From CAYMZZ01 sp046297935 (GTDB lineage Bacteria; Bacteroidota; Bacteroidia; Chitinophagales; Chitinophagaceae), in contig JBKBHA010000001.1 in the NCBI GenBank assembly GCA_046297935.1, forward strand, positions 558,001 through 622,000: a DNA stretch of 64,000 nucleotides. Direction: 5' to 3'. The notes beneath the pieces were generated by a model. The model had not been told where the DNA came from, did no database searches, and saw only the letters and a program-made list of their open reading frames with translations. Positions 17,467-25,130 of the stretch are shown in pieces; position 1 is the first letter of the stretch; every line of letters starts with the position of its first letter. The translations under genes and the position numbers were made by a program.

Positions 17467-18606
17467 ACCCTTCATGATTTCTCTGGCAATAACAATCTTC
17501 TGTATTTCGCTGGTTCCTTCGCCAATGGTACATAGTTTGGCATCGCGGTAAAATTTTTCGACAGGAAAATCTTTAGTGTATCCGTAGCCTCCGAATATCT
17601 GAACGGCTTCATTAGCCACTTTCACTGCTACTTCGCTCGCATAGTATTTAGCCATGGCCGCTTCGCGGGTAACAGGTTTTTTGCGGTTTTTCAGGTCGCA
17701 TGCCTGAAGTGTGAGTAGCTCAGCAGCCGCAATTTCGGTTGCCATATCGGCCAGCTTGAAAGATATAGCCTGAAACTTGGCAATGGGCTGATCAAACTGT
17801 TGTCGCTCCTGCGAGTACTGTAGGGCCGCTTCGTAAGCGCCCTTGGCAATGCCGAGGGATAGAGAAGCAATTGAGATACGTCCACCATCCAGCACTACCA
17901 TCGCCTGACGGAATCCGTCGCCCACCTCGCCCAGCCGCTGACTATCGGGAATGCGACAGTCTTCAAAGACCATTTCGGCTGTTTCACTGGCGCGCATACC
18001 CAGTTTGTTTTCTTTTTTACCCGCCGAAAAACCGGCTGTGCCCCGCTCTACAACAAAGGCGGTGGAATTATTACGCGTCCGGGGTTCGCCTGTGCGGCAG
18101 ATCACCACAGCGAGCTCACCACTTTTTCCGTGAGTGATCCAGTTTTTAGTTCCATTGATCACCCATTCGTCACCATCACGCACGGCAGTGCAACGCATAT
18201 TGCCTGCATCACTGCCTGTATTGGCTTCGGTTAAGCCCCAGGCACCCAGCCACTCACCGGTGGCGAGTTTTGGAAGGTATTGTTGCTTTTGCTGCTCATT
18301 GCCAAATTGAAGAATATGGCCTGTACATAGCGAATTGTGAGCCGCTACACTCAAACCGATCGATCCGCACACTTTTGCCACTTCCTCGATCACTGTTTTG
18401 TATTCCGTATAGCTAAGCCCGGCGCCACCATATTGTTCTGGTACAAGCACTCCCAGCATGCCCAACTGTCCCATTTCGCGAAAAAGAGAAACCGGGAACT
18501 CCTGAGCTTCGTCCCACTCCATTACATGGGGTAGAATGTGTTGACGTGCAAAGCCACGCGCCATTTGCGCTATCTGTTCGGTTGTTTCTGATACTTGAAA
18601 GTTCAT
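17464..18606 (-). CDS. Acyl-CoA dehydrogenase
   Basis: FAD enzyme that oxidises acyl-CoA to trans-2-enoyl-CoA in fatty-acid or branched-chain amino-acid breakdown. The 380 residues are standard. Motifs include WGLTEANTGSDAG (FAD and substrate contacts), GGRISIASLSLGIAKGAYEAAL, and the C-terminal YRDAKLCTIGEGTSEIQ carrying the catalytic Glu. The best relatives are short-chain and branched-chain enzymes, but the chain length preferred is not readable. A promoter with an overlapping palindrome lies upstream (18698-18737), and a hairpin lies in the predicted leader. The stop lies in element B2. Confidence 0.94.
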   Translation of the reverse strand: MNFQVSETTEQIAQMARGFARQHILPHVMEWDEAQEFPVSLFREMGQLGMLGVLVPEQYGGAGLSYTEYKTVIEEVAKVCGSIGLSVAAHNSLCTGHILQFGNEQQKQQYLPKLATGEWLGAWGLTEANTGSDAGNMRCTAVRDGDEWVINGTKNWITHGKSGELAVVICRTGEPRTRNNSTAFVVERGTAGFSAGKKENKLGMRASETAEMVFEDCRIPDSQRLGEVGDGFRQAMVVLDGGRISIASLSLGIAKGAYEAALQYSQERQQFDQPIAKFQAISFKLADMATEIAAAELLTLQACDLKNRKKPVTREAAMAKYYASEVAVKVANEAVQIFGGYGYTKDFPVEKFYRDAKLCTIGEGTSEIQKIVIAREIMKG

Positions 18607-18627
18607 AAGGTTTTCGTTTTAGAGAAA

Positions 18628-18656
18628 TGTGCCATTCCCGAAGAAGGAATGGCACA
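18628..18656 (-). terminator. Hairpin before the acyl-CoA dehydrogenase start
   Basis: An 11-bp stem, TGTGCCATTCC against GGAATGGCACA with a 7-nt loop, followed on the minus strand by TTTCTC. It may end the metallo-hydrolase transcript, or sit in the dehydrogenase leader as an attenuator. The T-run is weak. Confidence 0.5.
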
Positions 18657-18697
18657 AGGCTCTTTTCGATTATGGCTGAGAAATCGTTAAAGGCACT

Positions 18698-18737
18698 GCA
18701 AGATAAGGATTATTTTTTTATACTAACAACTGTTAGT
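18698..18737 (-). promoter_or_regulatory. Promoter with overlapping palindromic operator for acyl-CoA dehydrogenase
   Basis: On the minus strand TTG (18727-18729), 21 bp, then TATCTTGC (18698-18705), close to TTG-N17-23-TAnnTTTG. The 16-bp palindrome ACTAACA-AC-TGTTAGT (18722-18737) covers the TTG. That placement suits a repressor, for example a TetR-type acyl-CoA sensor. No such regulator is in the window. Confidence 0.45.
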
Positions 18738-18767
18738 GTATTCGTGTTTGCCGACTGCGGCAGTATT

Positions 18768-19547
18768 TTATTCAAAACTTAGCGACAGCCCGTCATAAGC
18801 CAGGTGAATGCCTTCGGGCAATTCTTTTTCCACTTCCTCATGAAGCCCCAACTGGTGGGAAATATGAGTAAAATAGGCACGTGGAATGTTTAATTCCTGA
18901 ACCAGATCGATTGCTTCCTGCAACGTAAAATGTGAAATATGCTTTTCACGTCGCAACGCGTTCAGCACAAGCACAAGAGATCCCTTGATTTTTTCTTTTT
19001 CTGAAGCTTCGATCCGGTTAGCATCAGTGATATAGGTAAAATCGCCAAAGCGAAAGCCCATCACGGGCATTTTCAGGTGCCATACCTGAATGGGCACTAC
19101 CGGTATGTCGCCCACCCAAAACGGTTCCAGAGAAATGCTATGCATCGAGAGTTCTGGAATGCCAGGGTATCGGGTGTCGGCGAAAGCATAATAAAAATCG
19201 CGGCGAACGGCTTCTTCGGTGAGCGCGTCCGCGTAAATGTCTATCGGTTGTTGTTGAATAAAATTAAACGCTCTTATATCGTCGAGGCCTGCCATGTGAT
19301 CCTTGTGGGGATGGGTAAACAGGACCGCATCGAGTCGCTTCACCTGTTCGCGGAGCATCTGTTGCCGGAAATCCGGACCGGTATCCACTACAAGCGTAGT
19401 GGTCTCCGAACTGACCAGTATACTCGAGCGCAGCCGCTGGTCGTAGCTCACGCCGGAACGGCATACGCGGCATTCGCACCCAATCATGGGTACGCCACTA
19501 CTGGTGCCTGTACCTAAGAACCGTATGTGCAGGGGAGGGCAGTGCAT
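18768..19547 (-). CDS. PhnP-like MBL-fold metallo-hydrolase
   Basis: Metallo-beta-lactamase-fold hydrolase of the PhnP/RNase Z-like branch, probably a cytosolic phosphodiesterase. It has 259 residues from the ATG at 19547; a GTG one codon earlier is also possible. The start FLGTGTSSGVPMIGCECRVC (10-29) holds Cys24, Cys26 and Cys29, which match the structural zinc site of PhnP. THPHKDHMAG (78-87) is the di-metal motif, with VWHLKMPVMGFRFGDFTYITDAN and YFTHISHQL following. No phosphonate genes are nearby, so a phn role is not implied. The small gene just upstream (42 bp) may be co-transcribed. Confidence 0.88.
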   Translation of the reverse strand: MHCPPLHIRFLGTGTSSGVPMIGCECRVCRSGVSYDQRLRSSILVSSETTTLVVDTGPDFRQQMLREQVKRLDAVLFTHPHKDHMAGLDDIRAFNFIQQQPIDIYADALTEEAVRRDFYYAFADTRYPGIPELSMHSISLEPFWVGDIPVVPIQVWHLKMPVMGFRFGDFTYITDANRIEASEKEKIKGSLVLVLNALRREKHISHFTLQEAIDLVQELNIPRAYFTHISHQLGLHEEVEKELPEGIHLAYDGLSLSFE

Positions 19548-19588
19548 CACCGCCTAAAGATAAAAAGACTGCGTCAGTCTTCCTGCTG

Positions 19589-19864
19589 TCAGGCTTCGGA
19601 GTTTTCGAGTTTGTGTAATATCTCGAGGTAAAGTTTGCGACTTTCGTCCGTCAACTGATCAGCGTCAATTGCCAATTGGGGAATGAGATCGATCAGTGTG
19701 TTGATTCGCCCCTCAATCTGTAGAAATTTATTTAACACAACTACTTTCTTCGATTCAAGGATGCAGTAGCCGCTTTGAAAAGTGCCTCTTTCGTAACGTA
19801 GGATATAACCAGCCTGTTCAGTAATGGATTCCAGCTTATCTAAAGTCGTTTGGGTGTACTTCAT
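19589..19864 (-). CDS. Conserved hypothetical protein, 91 aa
   Basis: Not recognised as a named family. The sequence is charged and soluble, mostly helical, with no signal peptide, membrane segment or metal motif. It begins MKYTQTTLDKLESITEQAGY and ends in a helical run LTDESRKLYLEILHKLENSEA. It lies between porX and the metallo-hydrolase on the same strand (157 bp after porX, 41 bp before the next start), so the three may form one transcript. Coding is supported by a clean ATG, amino-acid composition like its neighbours, and snug spacing. Confidence 0.7.
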   Translation of the reverse strand: MKYTQTTLDKLESITEQAGYILRYERGTFQSGYCILESKKVVVLNKFLQIEGRINTLIDLIPQLAIDADQLTDESRKLYLEILHKLENSEA

Positions 19865-20021
19865 AACATCAAAATCTTTTCAATCTTCTTTTGGAGCCGT
19901 TTCCTGTTTCAGAATCCGGTTCCCCCAGTGGGTCAAAATTAAAAATCATCGAAGCGGAATTCGCGATTACTTATCCACATTTGACAAGGGCAGGGCCGGC
20001 AAAAAAAACAGGCAATGGGTT

Positions 20022-21578
20022 CTATTTACTCTGCATTTTGATGATCGGGACGATCATTTCTTCCAGGCTCACGCCTCCATGTTGAAAAGTATTCCGATAA
20101 TAGTTTACGTAGTAGTTGTAGTTATTGGGATAACAAAGGAAGCCATCTTCGCGGGCGAAAATATAGCTGGAATTGACTGTTGGAACCGGGAGGCCGATTT
20201 CGCGCGGATCCCGAAATGCCAGTACTTCTTTCGCATCGTAATTAAGGTTGCGGCCATGCTTGTATCGCAGGTTGGTAGTGGTTTGTTTGTCGCCTACTAC
20301 TTTGCAGGGCGTTTTCACTCTTACACTGCCATGGTCGGTGGCAAGAATAAGCTTTAGTGCCTTATCAGCTACTTTTTTCAGCGCCTGATGCAGGGGCGAA
20401 TGCTCAAACCAACTGGCGGTGATGCTTCGGTAGCTCATTTCGTCGCCGGCCAGTTCTTTCAGCACTTCCATTTCGGTTCTGGCATGACTTAGCATGTCGA
20501 CAAAGTTGTACACAATCACATTCAGATCGTTCGACATCAGATTGTGGATATTGTTCACCAGGTCAAGCCCTGCCTGGTTGTTGAGCACTTTGGTATATGA
20601 AACTTTCAAACTACCCAGACCTGCGGACTGAAGTTGTGCACGAAGGAACATTTCTTCGTTCAGGTTCTTTCCACCTTCTTCATCATCGTTTTTCCATTGT
20701 TGCGGAAATTTTTTCTCTATTTCTCCGGGCATCATTCCGGCAAAAATGGCATTTCGGGCATACTGAGTTGCAGTAGGCAAAATGCTGTAAAAGCTGTCTT
20801 CCTCAAGAATACGAAAGCTTTCCGCAAATATGGGTTGAATGGCTTTCCATTGATCGAACCGCAGGTTATCGATCAGCACAAAAAACAGCGGAGTGCCTTT
20901 TTCGAGATGAGGCAGCACTTTGAACTTCATCAGGGAGTGACTCATTACCGGTCCTTCTACCGCTTTCGGGCCAACCCATTTTGAATAATTCCGGGAAATG
21001 AACTTGTAAAATTCGGTATTTGCTTCACCCTTTTGACTTTGCAATACTTCCTGCATTTCGGGGCTGTCGCTTTTCTGCATTTCCAATTCCCAATACACGA
21101 GTTTTTTGTAGATGTCCATCCACTCGTTGTAATCCGGATTGCTGTTCAATGCCATGAACAGGTTGCGAAACTGTTGTTGATAGGCCGTCGTTGTTTTTTC
21201 AGCCACCAGACGTTTATTGTCGATGATTTTTTTCAGACTTAACCACACCTGATTGGGATTAACCGGTTTGATCAGGTAATCGCTTATTTGAGAGCCGATG
21301 GCTTCATCCATCAGGTTCTCGGTTTCGTTCTTGGTGATCAGCACAACCGGAAGCGACTGATTGTTTTCCTTGATTTTTGCCAGTGTTTCGAGTCCTGTAA
21401 TGCCCGGCATACTTTCGTCGATCAATACAACGTCTACCGGATTTTCGCGAACATAGTCGATTGCATCGAAGCCATTGGTAAAGGTTTGAACCTCATATCC
21501 CTTATTTTCAAGAAAAAGCTTTTGCGACTGCAGGCTTTCTATTTCGTCGTCGACCCAGATGATCTTGGCTACTGGCAT
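20022..21578 (-). CDS. porX: PorX-type response regulator with PglZ domain
   Basis: Type IX secretion response regulator. In Porphyromonas and Flavobacterium, PorX is phosphorylated by PorY and controls T9SS genes, and its PglZ domain is an alkaline-phosphatase-fold enzyme. The 518 residues have a receiver domain (1-120, acidic pocket Asp10/Asp11, phospho-acceptor Asp54 in LIDESMPG, and IKPVN). A helical linker (about 125-200) follows, then the PglZ domain (about 215-518) with VLIDNLRFDQW, TATQYARNAIF and LATDHGSVRVKTP metal-site motifs. No porY kinase is adjacent. An exact -7 box lies at 21672-21679. Confidence 0.93.
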   Translation of the reverse strand: MPVAKIIWVDDEIESLQSQKLFLENKGYEVQTFTNGFDAIDYVRENPVDVVLIDESMPGITGLETLAKIKENNQSLPVVLITKNETENLMDEAIGSQISDYLIKPVNPNQVWLSLKKIIDNKRLVAEKTTTAYQQQFRNLFMALNSNPDYNEWMDIYKKLVYWELEMQKSDSPEMQEVLQSQKGEANTEFYKFISRNYSKWVGPKAVEGPVMSHSLMKFKVLPHLEKGTPLFFVLIDNLRFDQWKAIQPIFAESFRILEEDSFYSILPTATQYARNAIFAGMMPGEIEKKFPQQWKNDDEEGGKNLNEEMFLRAQLQSAGLGSLKVSYTKVLNNQAGLDLVNNIHNLMSNDLNVIVYNFVDMLSHARTEMEVLKELAGDEMSYRSITASWFEHSPLHQALKKVADKALKLILATDHGSVRVKTPCKVVGDKQTTTNLRYKHGRNLNYDAKEVLAFRDPREIGLPVPTVNSSYIFAREDGFLCYPNNYNYYVNYYRNTFQHGGVSLEEMIVPIIKMQSK

Positions 21579-21671
21579 TTACAATTCGGTTAAATGGTGT
21601 GAGGCGGCCTGGTGCCGGCTCCCAGTTGCAAGATGGGTGCCAGACATAGTTTTGCCGCCAATCGGATCATT

Positions 21672-21707
21672 CAAATTTACCGGAATCCGACCGGCTTCGT
21701 ATTTTTG
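21672..21707. promoter_or_regulatory. Back-to-back -7 boxes between porX and the HD gene
   Basis: TAAATTTG on the minus strand (21672-21679) faces porX, and TATTTTTG on the plus strand (21700-21707) faces the HD gene. Both match TAnnTTTG exactly. A TTTA for the plus promoter (21676-21679) overlaps the minus box, so the two promoters may compete. Confidence 0.5.
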
Positions 21708-21737
21708 GAGTTGGCGCTTTAACAAAAACTCAACAAG

Positions 21738-22952
21738 TTGCAGGTCAGAAAGATTATAAACGATCCGGTATATGGATTTATTACCATCGACCATTCGCTC
21801 ATTTTGCAGATTATTTCGCATCCCTGGTATCAGCGGTCAAGGAATATTCATCAAATGGCTTTTGCCCACCTGGTGTATCCCGGGGCCATGCATTCGAGAT
21901 TGCATCACTCACTGGGAGCTTATCACCTCATGGGTAAGGCGCTTGATACCTTGCGTCGTAAGGGCGTTGAAATTTCTGACGCAGAGGACCTGGCAGCCCG
22001 TGCGGCCATCCTGCTTCATGATATTGGGCACGGACCATTTTCGCATGCGCTCGAAGAAGAACTGGTAAAAGGCGTCCATCACGAAGCCATTTCGTTAATG
22101 ATCATGCGCAAAATGAATGAGGAATTCGACGGTCAACTGCAAATGGCCATCGATATTTTTACCGACCGCTATCCCAAGAAATTTCTACACCAGTTGGTAT
22201 CTGGCCAGCTCGATGTGGATCGAATGGATTACCTGAACCGCGACAGTTTTTTTACGGGGGTGGCCGAGGGAGTAATTGGCTACGATCGGATTATAGAAAT
22301 GTTGCAGGTAGCCGGTGGCGAGCTGGTAGTGGAGGAAAAGGCCATTTATTCTATTGAAAAATTCCTGGTTTCGCGTCGACTGATGTATTGGCAGGTTTAT
22401 TTGCATAAGACGGTACTGGGTGCAGAACGCATGCTGGTACAGATACTACGGCGTGCGCGCGAATTAATGAGCCGGGGCGAGGCATTGCGTTCGGCATCTG
22501 ATGCGTTTGATTATTTTCTTTGCCAGCAACAGTCGGGGCCGTTTGAAGACCATCTGGCTACATTTTGCCGGCTCGACGACCACGATGTAATGGCTACCAT
22601 CAAAAACTGGTGTCATCACAGCGATCGGGTTTTATCGATGCTATGCCAGGCATTGATTGCCCGCCGACTAATGAAAGTAAAGCTTCAGGCCAGCCCCATT
22701 CCCGAGTACTGGCACCGCGAGGTGGTCGAAGCAATTTCCGAAAAGCTGTTGCTGACCCGGGAAGAGGCGGCTTATTTTGCTTTCACCGGAATTGCGGAAA
22801 ATACGACCTACAATCCCAGCGACGAGCGGATACGGATCCTGTTCAAAGATGGCAGTATCCGCGACATATCGGAGGTCGACAACGCCCTCATACAGCGTAA
22901 CCTCAGCAGCACCGTTAAAAAATATTACATTTGCTTTTACCGTTATCAGTAG
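21738..22952 (+). CDS. HD-domain phosphohydrolase (SAMHD1/dGTPase-like)
   Basis: Metal-dependent phosphohydrolase of the HD superfamily, related to dNTP triphosphohydrolases; the substrate here is not known. The 404 residues show the HxxRxxH-like start MHSRLHHSLG (about 51-60), the HD pair LLHDIGHGPFSH (His94, Asp95) and QLDVDRMDYLNRD with the last metal ligand. The start is TTG at 21738: an in-frame TAA lies 18 bp upstream, and the first ATG would remove the conserved KIINDPVYGFI. It is divergent from porX. lpxD follows 51 bp downstream. Confidence 0.88.
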   Translation: MQVRKIINDPVYGFITIDHSLILQIISHPWYQRSRNIHQMAFAHLVYPGAMHSRLHHSLGAYHLMGKALDTLRRKGVEISDAEDLAARAAILLHDIGHGPFSHALEEELVKGVHHEAISLMIMRKMNEEFDGQLQMAIDIFTDRYPKKFLHQLVSGQLDVDRMDYLNRDSFFTGVAEGVIGYDRIIEMLQVAGGELVVEEKAIYSIEKFLVSRRLMYWQVYLHKTVLGAERMLVQILRRARELMSRGEALRSASDAFDYFLCQQQSGPFEDHLATFCRLDDHDVMATIKNWCHHSDRVLSMLCQALIARRLMKVKLQASPIPEYWHREVVEAISEKLLLTREEAAYFAFTGIAENTTYNPSDERIRILFKDGSIRDISEVDNALIQRNLSSTVKKYYICFYRYQ

Positions 22953-23003
22953 GAAAGACGCCTGCGCGCGGGTCTGCTAATCCCAATACTTGAAAAAACA
23001 AAC

Positions 23004-24056
23004 ATGACATTTCCTGCATCTCAAATAGCCCTGCTGGTTCAGGGACGTGTGGAAGGCAATCCTGATGTTCAGGTAGCCTCTTTCGGAAAGATCGAAGAAG
23101 CAACCGAGGGACAGCTGAGTTTTTTGGCCAATCCAAAATACGAGGAGCATCTGTACAGCACAAAAGCCAGTGTAATCATCATCAATGAAGCCTATCAGTT
23201 GCGTCAGGCCATACCGGCCACACTGATCAGAGTGCCCGATGCTTACTCCGCATTTGCCACTTTGCTTACAAAATATCAGTCGTTGATGAAGCAGCAGCTG
23301 CAGGGTGTTCAACAACCATCTTACATTTCCCCTAGCGCCAGCTATGGCGACCAGGTGTATATCGGGGCATTTACCTACCTGGGCGATCAGGTACGTGTTG
23401 GCAACAACAGCAAAATTTATCCTGGAGTTTATCTCGGCGATAATGTGGTGGTGGGCGACAATTGTGTGTTACATCCCGGAGTGCGCGTGTATCACGACTG
23501 TCGGATCGGCAACGCAGTTACTATTCACTCAGGCACTGTAATTGGCAGCGATGGATTCGGCTTTGCGCCGCAGGCCGATGGCAGTTTTCAAAAAGTGCCT
23601 CAAATAGGAAATGTGGTGATAGAAGACGATGTGGAAATAGGTGCAAACGCCACTATTGACCGTGCTACTATTGGCAGCACACTCATTCGAAAAGGCGCGA
23701 AGCTCGATAACCTCATTCAGATAGCTCATAACGTGGAAGTGGGTTATAGTACCGTTATCGCTGCTCAGGCCGGTGTGAGCGGGAGTACCCGTATTGGCAA
23801 TGGGGTGATGATTGGTGGCCAGGCCGGAATTGTGGGCCATATTCAGTTGGGCGATGGCGCCAAAGTAAATGCACAAAGTGGAGTAAGCAAATCGATCGAC
23901 GCAGGCAAGGCTGTAACCGGCTCGCCAGCCTTCGACTATACTTCAGCGCTCCGGAGCCAGGCAGTAACACGTCGTTTACCTGATTTAGAACGGAAAGTAA
24001 AGGAACTGGAGCAATTGGTAAAACAACTTTTGGCTGAAAGGGCCAGTATGGGTTAA
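23004..24056 (+). CDS. lpxD: UDP-3-O-acylglucosamine N-acyltransferase
   Basis: Third enzyme of lipid A synthesis: it adds the N-linked hydroxyacyl chain from acyl-ACP to UDP-3-O-acyl-GlcN. The 350 residues have an N-terminal uridine-binding domain (about 1-100), a left-handed beta-helix of hexapeptide repeats (about 105-310), and a C-terminal coiled helix (LERKVKELEQLVKQLL). The catalytic His sits in NLIQIAHNVEVG, and GSDGFGFAP is the family signature. It is likely co-transcribed with the HD gene upstream. lpxA and lpxC are not here. Confidence 0.96.
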   Translation: MTFPASQIALLVQGRVEGNPDVQVASFGKIEEATEGQLSFLANPKYEEHLYSTKASVIIINEAYQLRQAIPATLIRVPDAYSAFATLLTKYQSLMKQQLQGVQQPSYISPSASYGDQVYIGAFTYLGDQVRVGNNSKIYPGVYLGDNVVVGDNCVLHPGVRVYHDCRIGNAVTIHSGTVIGSDGFGFAPQADGSFQKVPQIGNVVIEDDVEIGANATIDRATIGSTLIRKGAKLDNLIQIAHNVEVGYSTVIAAQAGVSGSTRIGNGVMIGGQAGIVGHIQLGDGAKVNAQSGVSKSIDAGKAVTGSPAFDYTSALRSQAVTRRLPDLERKVKELEQLVKQLLAERASMG

Positions 24057-24079
24057 GGGTTACGATTAATAAGCAGGGT

Positions 24080-24937
24080 ATGAAAAAATTTCTCCTCAGT
24101 TTGGGGGCGCTCCTCTTTTTTGGCACTTTATTGAAGGCGCAGGATAAGCCCGCTTATGTTCTTTACGACAGCAAGGGCAAAAAAGTGTCGTATAAGAAAA
24201 TGATTCGACTGCTGGCCAGGCAGGATTTTGTATTGTTTGGTGAGTTTCACAATAACCCGATCAGCCACTGGCTGCAAATGGAAGTCACCAAAGACTGTGA
24301 CCGAAGCAGGGACCTGGTGCTTGCATTTGAAATGCTGGAGCAGGACAACCAGGACGCCGTTGATTTGTATCTGAAAGGCAGCATCAATCAAAAAGGATTG
24401 GATTCGGCCGCCCGTTTGTGGAATAACTATAAAACCGATTATGCGCCTTTGGTAAATTATGCGAAGGATCAGAAGATTCCGGTAGTTGCCAGCAATGTAC
24501 CCCGCCGCTACGCATCTTTGGTGTTTAGCGGAGGTTTGGAGGCCCTTGACACCTTACCTGCGTCAGTAAAAGCCTGGATCGCGCCACTGCCAATTGCCTA
24601 CGACCCCGAGTTGCCTGGCTACAAAAAAATGAAGGAAATGATGCCAGGGCATGGAGGCGACAATTTACCCAAAGCGCAGGCCATCAAGGACGCCAGCATG
24701 GCTCATTTTTCATTAAAGGCCTACCAACCTGGCAAACTGGTTATTCATTTTAACGGTGCTTATCACTCCGATAATTACGAGGGAATACTTTGGTATCTGC
24801 GAAAAGAAGCTCCTCAACTGAAGTACAGCACCATCACAACCGTATCGCAGAAAGACATTCATAAGCTCGCTAAAGAAAACATTGGCCGCGCCGACTTTAT
24901 CATTTGTGTGGATGAAGATATGACGACGAGTTACTGA
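24080..24937 (+). CDS. ChaN family (haem-binding uptake) protein
   Basis: Member of the ChaN/Cofac_haem_bdg family (PF04187); Campylobacter ChaN is a haem-binding lipoprotein. The 285 residues begin with a signal peptide (1-21, ending LLKAQ) and lack a lipobox Cys, so this one is probably periplasmic. The family motifs VLFGEFHNNPISHWLQ, LAFEMLEQDNQDAVDLYL, MPGHGGD and VIHFNGAYHSDNYEGI are visible. It starts 23 bp after lpxD, so it is probably in the same operon. The actual ligand is unproven. Element C2 follows right after its stop. Confidence 0.85.
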   Translation: MKKFLLSLGALLFFGTLLKAQDKPAYVLYDSKGKKVSYKKMIRLLARQDFVLFGEFHNNPISHWLQMEVTKDCDRSRDLVLAFEMLEQDNQDAVDLYLKGSINQKGLDSAARLWNNYKTDYAPLVNYAKDQKIPVVASNVPRRYASLVFSGGLEALDTLPASVKAWIAPLPIAYDPELPGYKKMKEMMPGHGGDNLPKAQAIKDASMAHFSLKAYQPGKLVIHFNGAYHSDNYEGILWYLRKEAPQLKYSTITTVSQKDIHKLAKENIGRADFIICVDEDMTTSY

Positions 24938-25130
24938 GATGCCTTTGGCAAATGTGCAAATGTGCAAGTGTGAAAATGTGGAAATGGCGCCTTCGGCGAA
25001 TGTGCGAATGTGCAAGTGTGCAAATGTGAAAATGTGCAAATGGGTAGATAGCCAGCTTGTCAATTGCTAGGAAGGTTTACACATTTACACATTTTCACAT
25101 TTGCACATTTTCACATTTGCACATTAGTTC
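24938..25130. repeat. Gene-end inverted tandem-repeat element, copy C2
   Basis: Left arm (about 24948-25045) of octamers TGTGCAAA, TGTGCAAG, TGTGAAAA with small GCC-rich inserts (TGCCTTTGGCA, GGCGCCTTCGGCG). The right arm (about 25078-25126) has the inverse units ACACATTT, ACACATTT, TCACATTT, GCACATTT. The arms can pair over tens of bases. There is no TCTGCGGGAAC core. The minus-strand gene ends inside the right arm. Confidence 0.85.

Noticed and set aside
21590..21680. GC-rich folded segment resembling a tRNA
   Set aside because: It lacks the T-loop GTTCRA and an acceptor stem; it is the porX promoter region.
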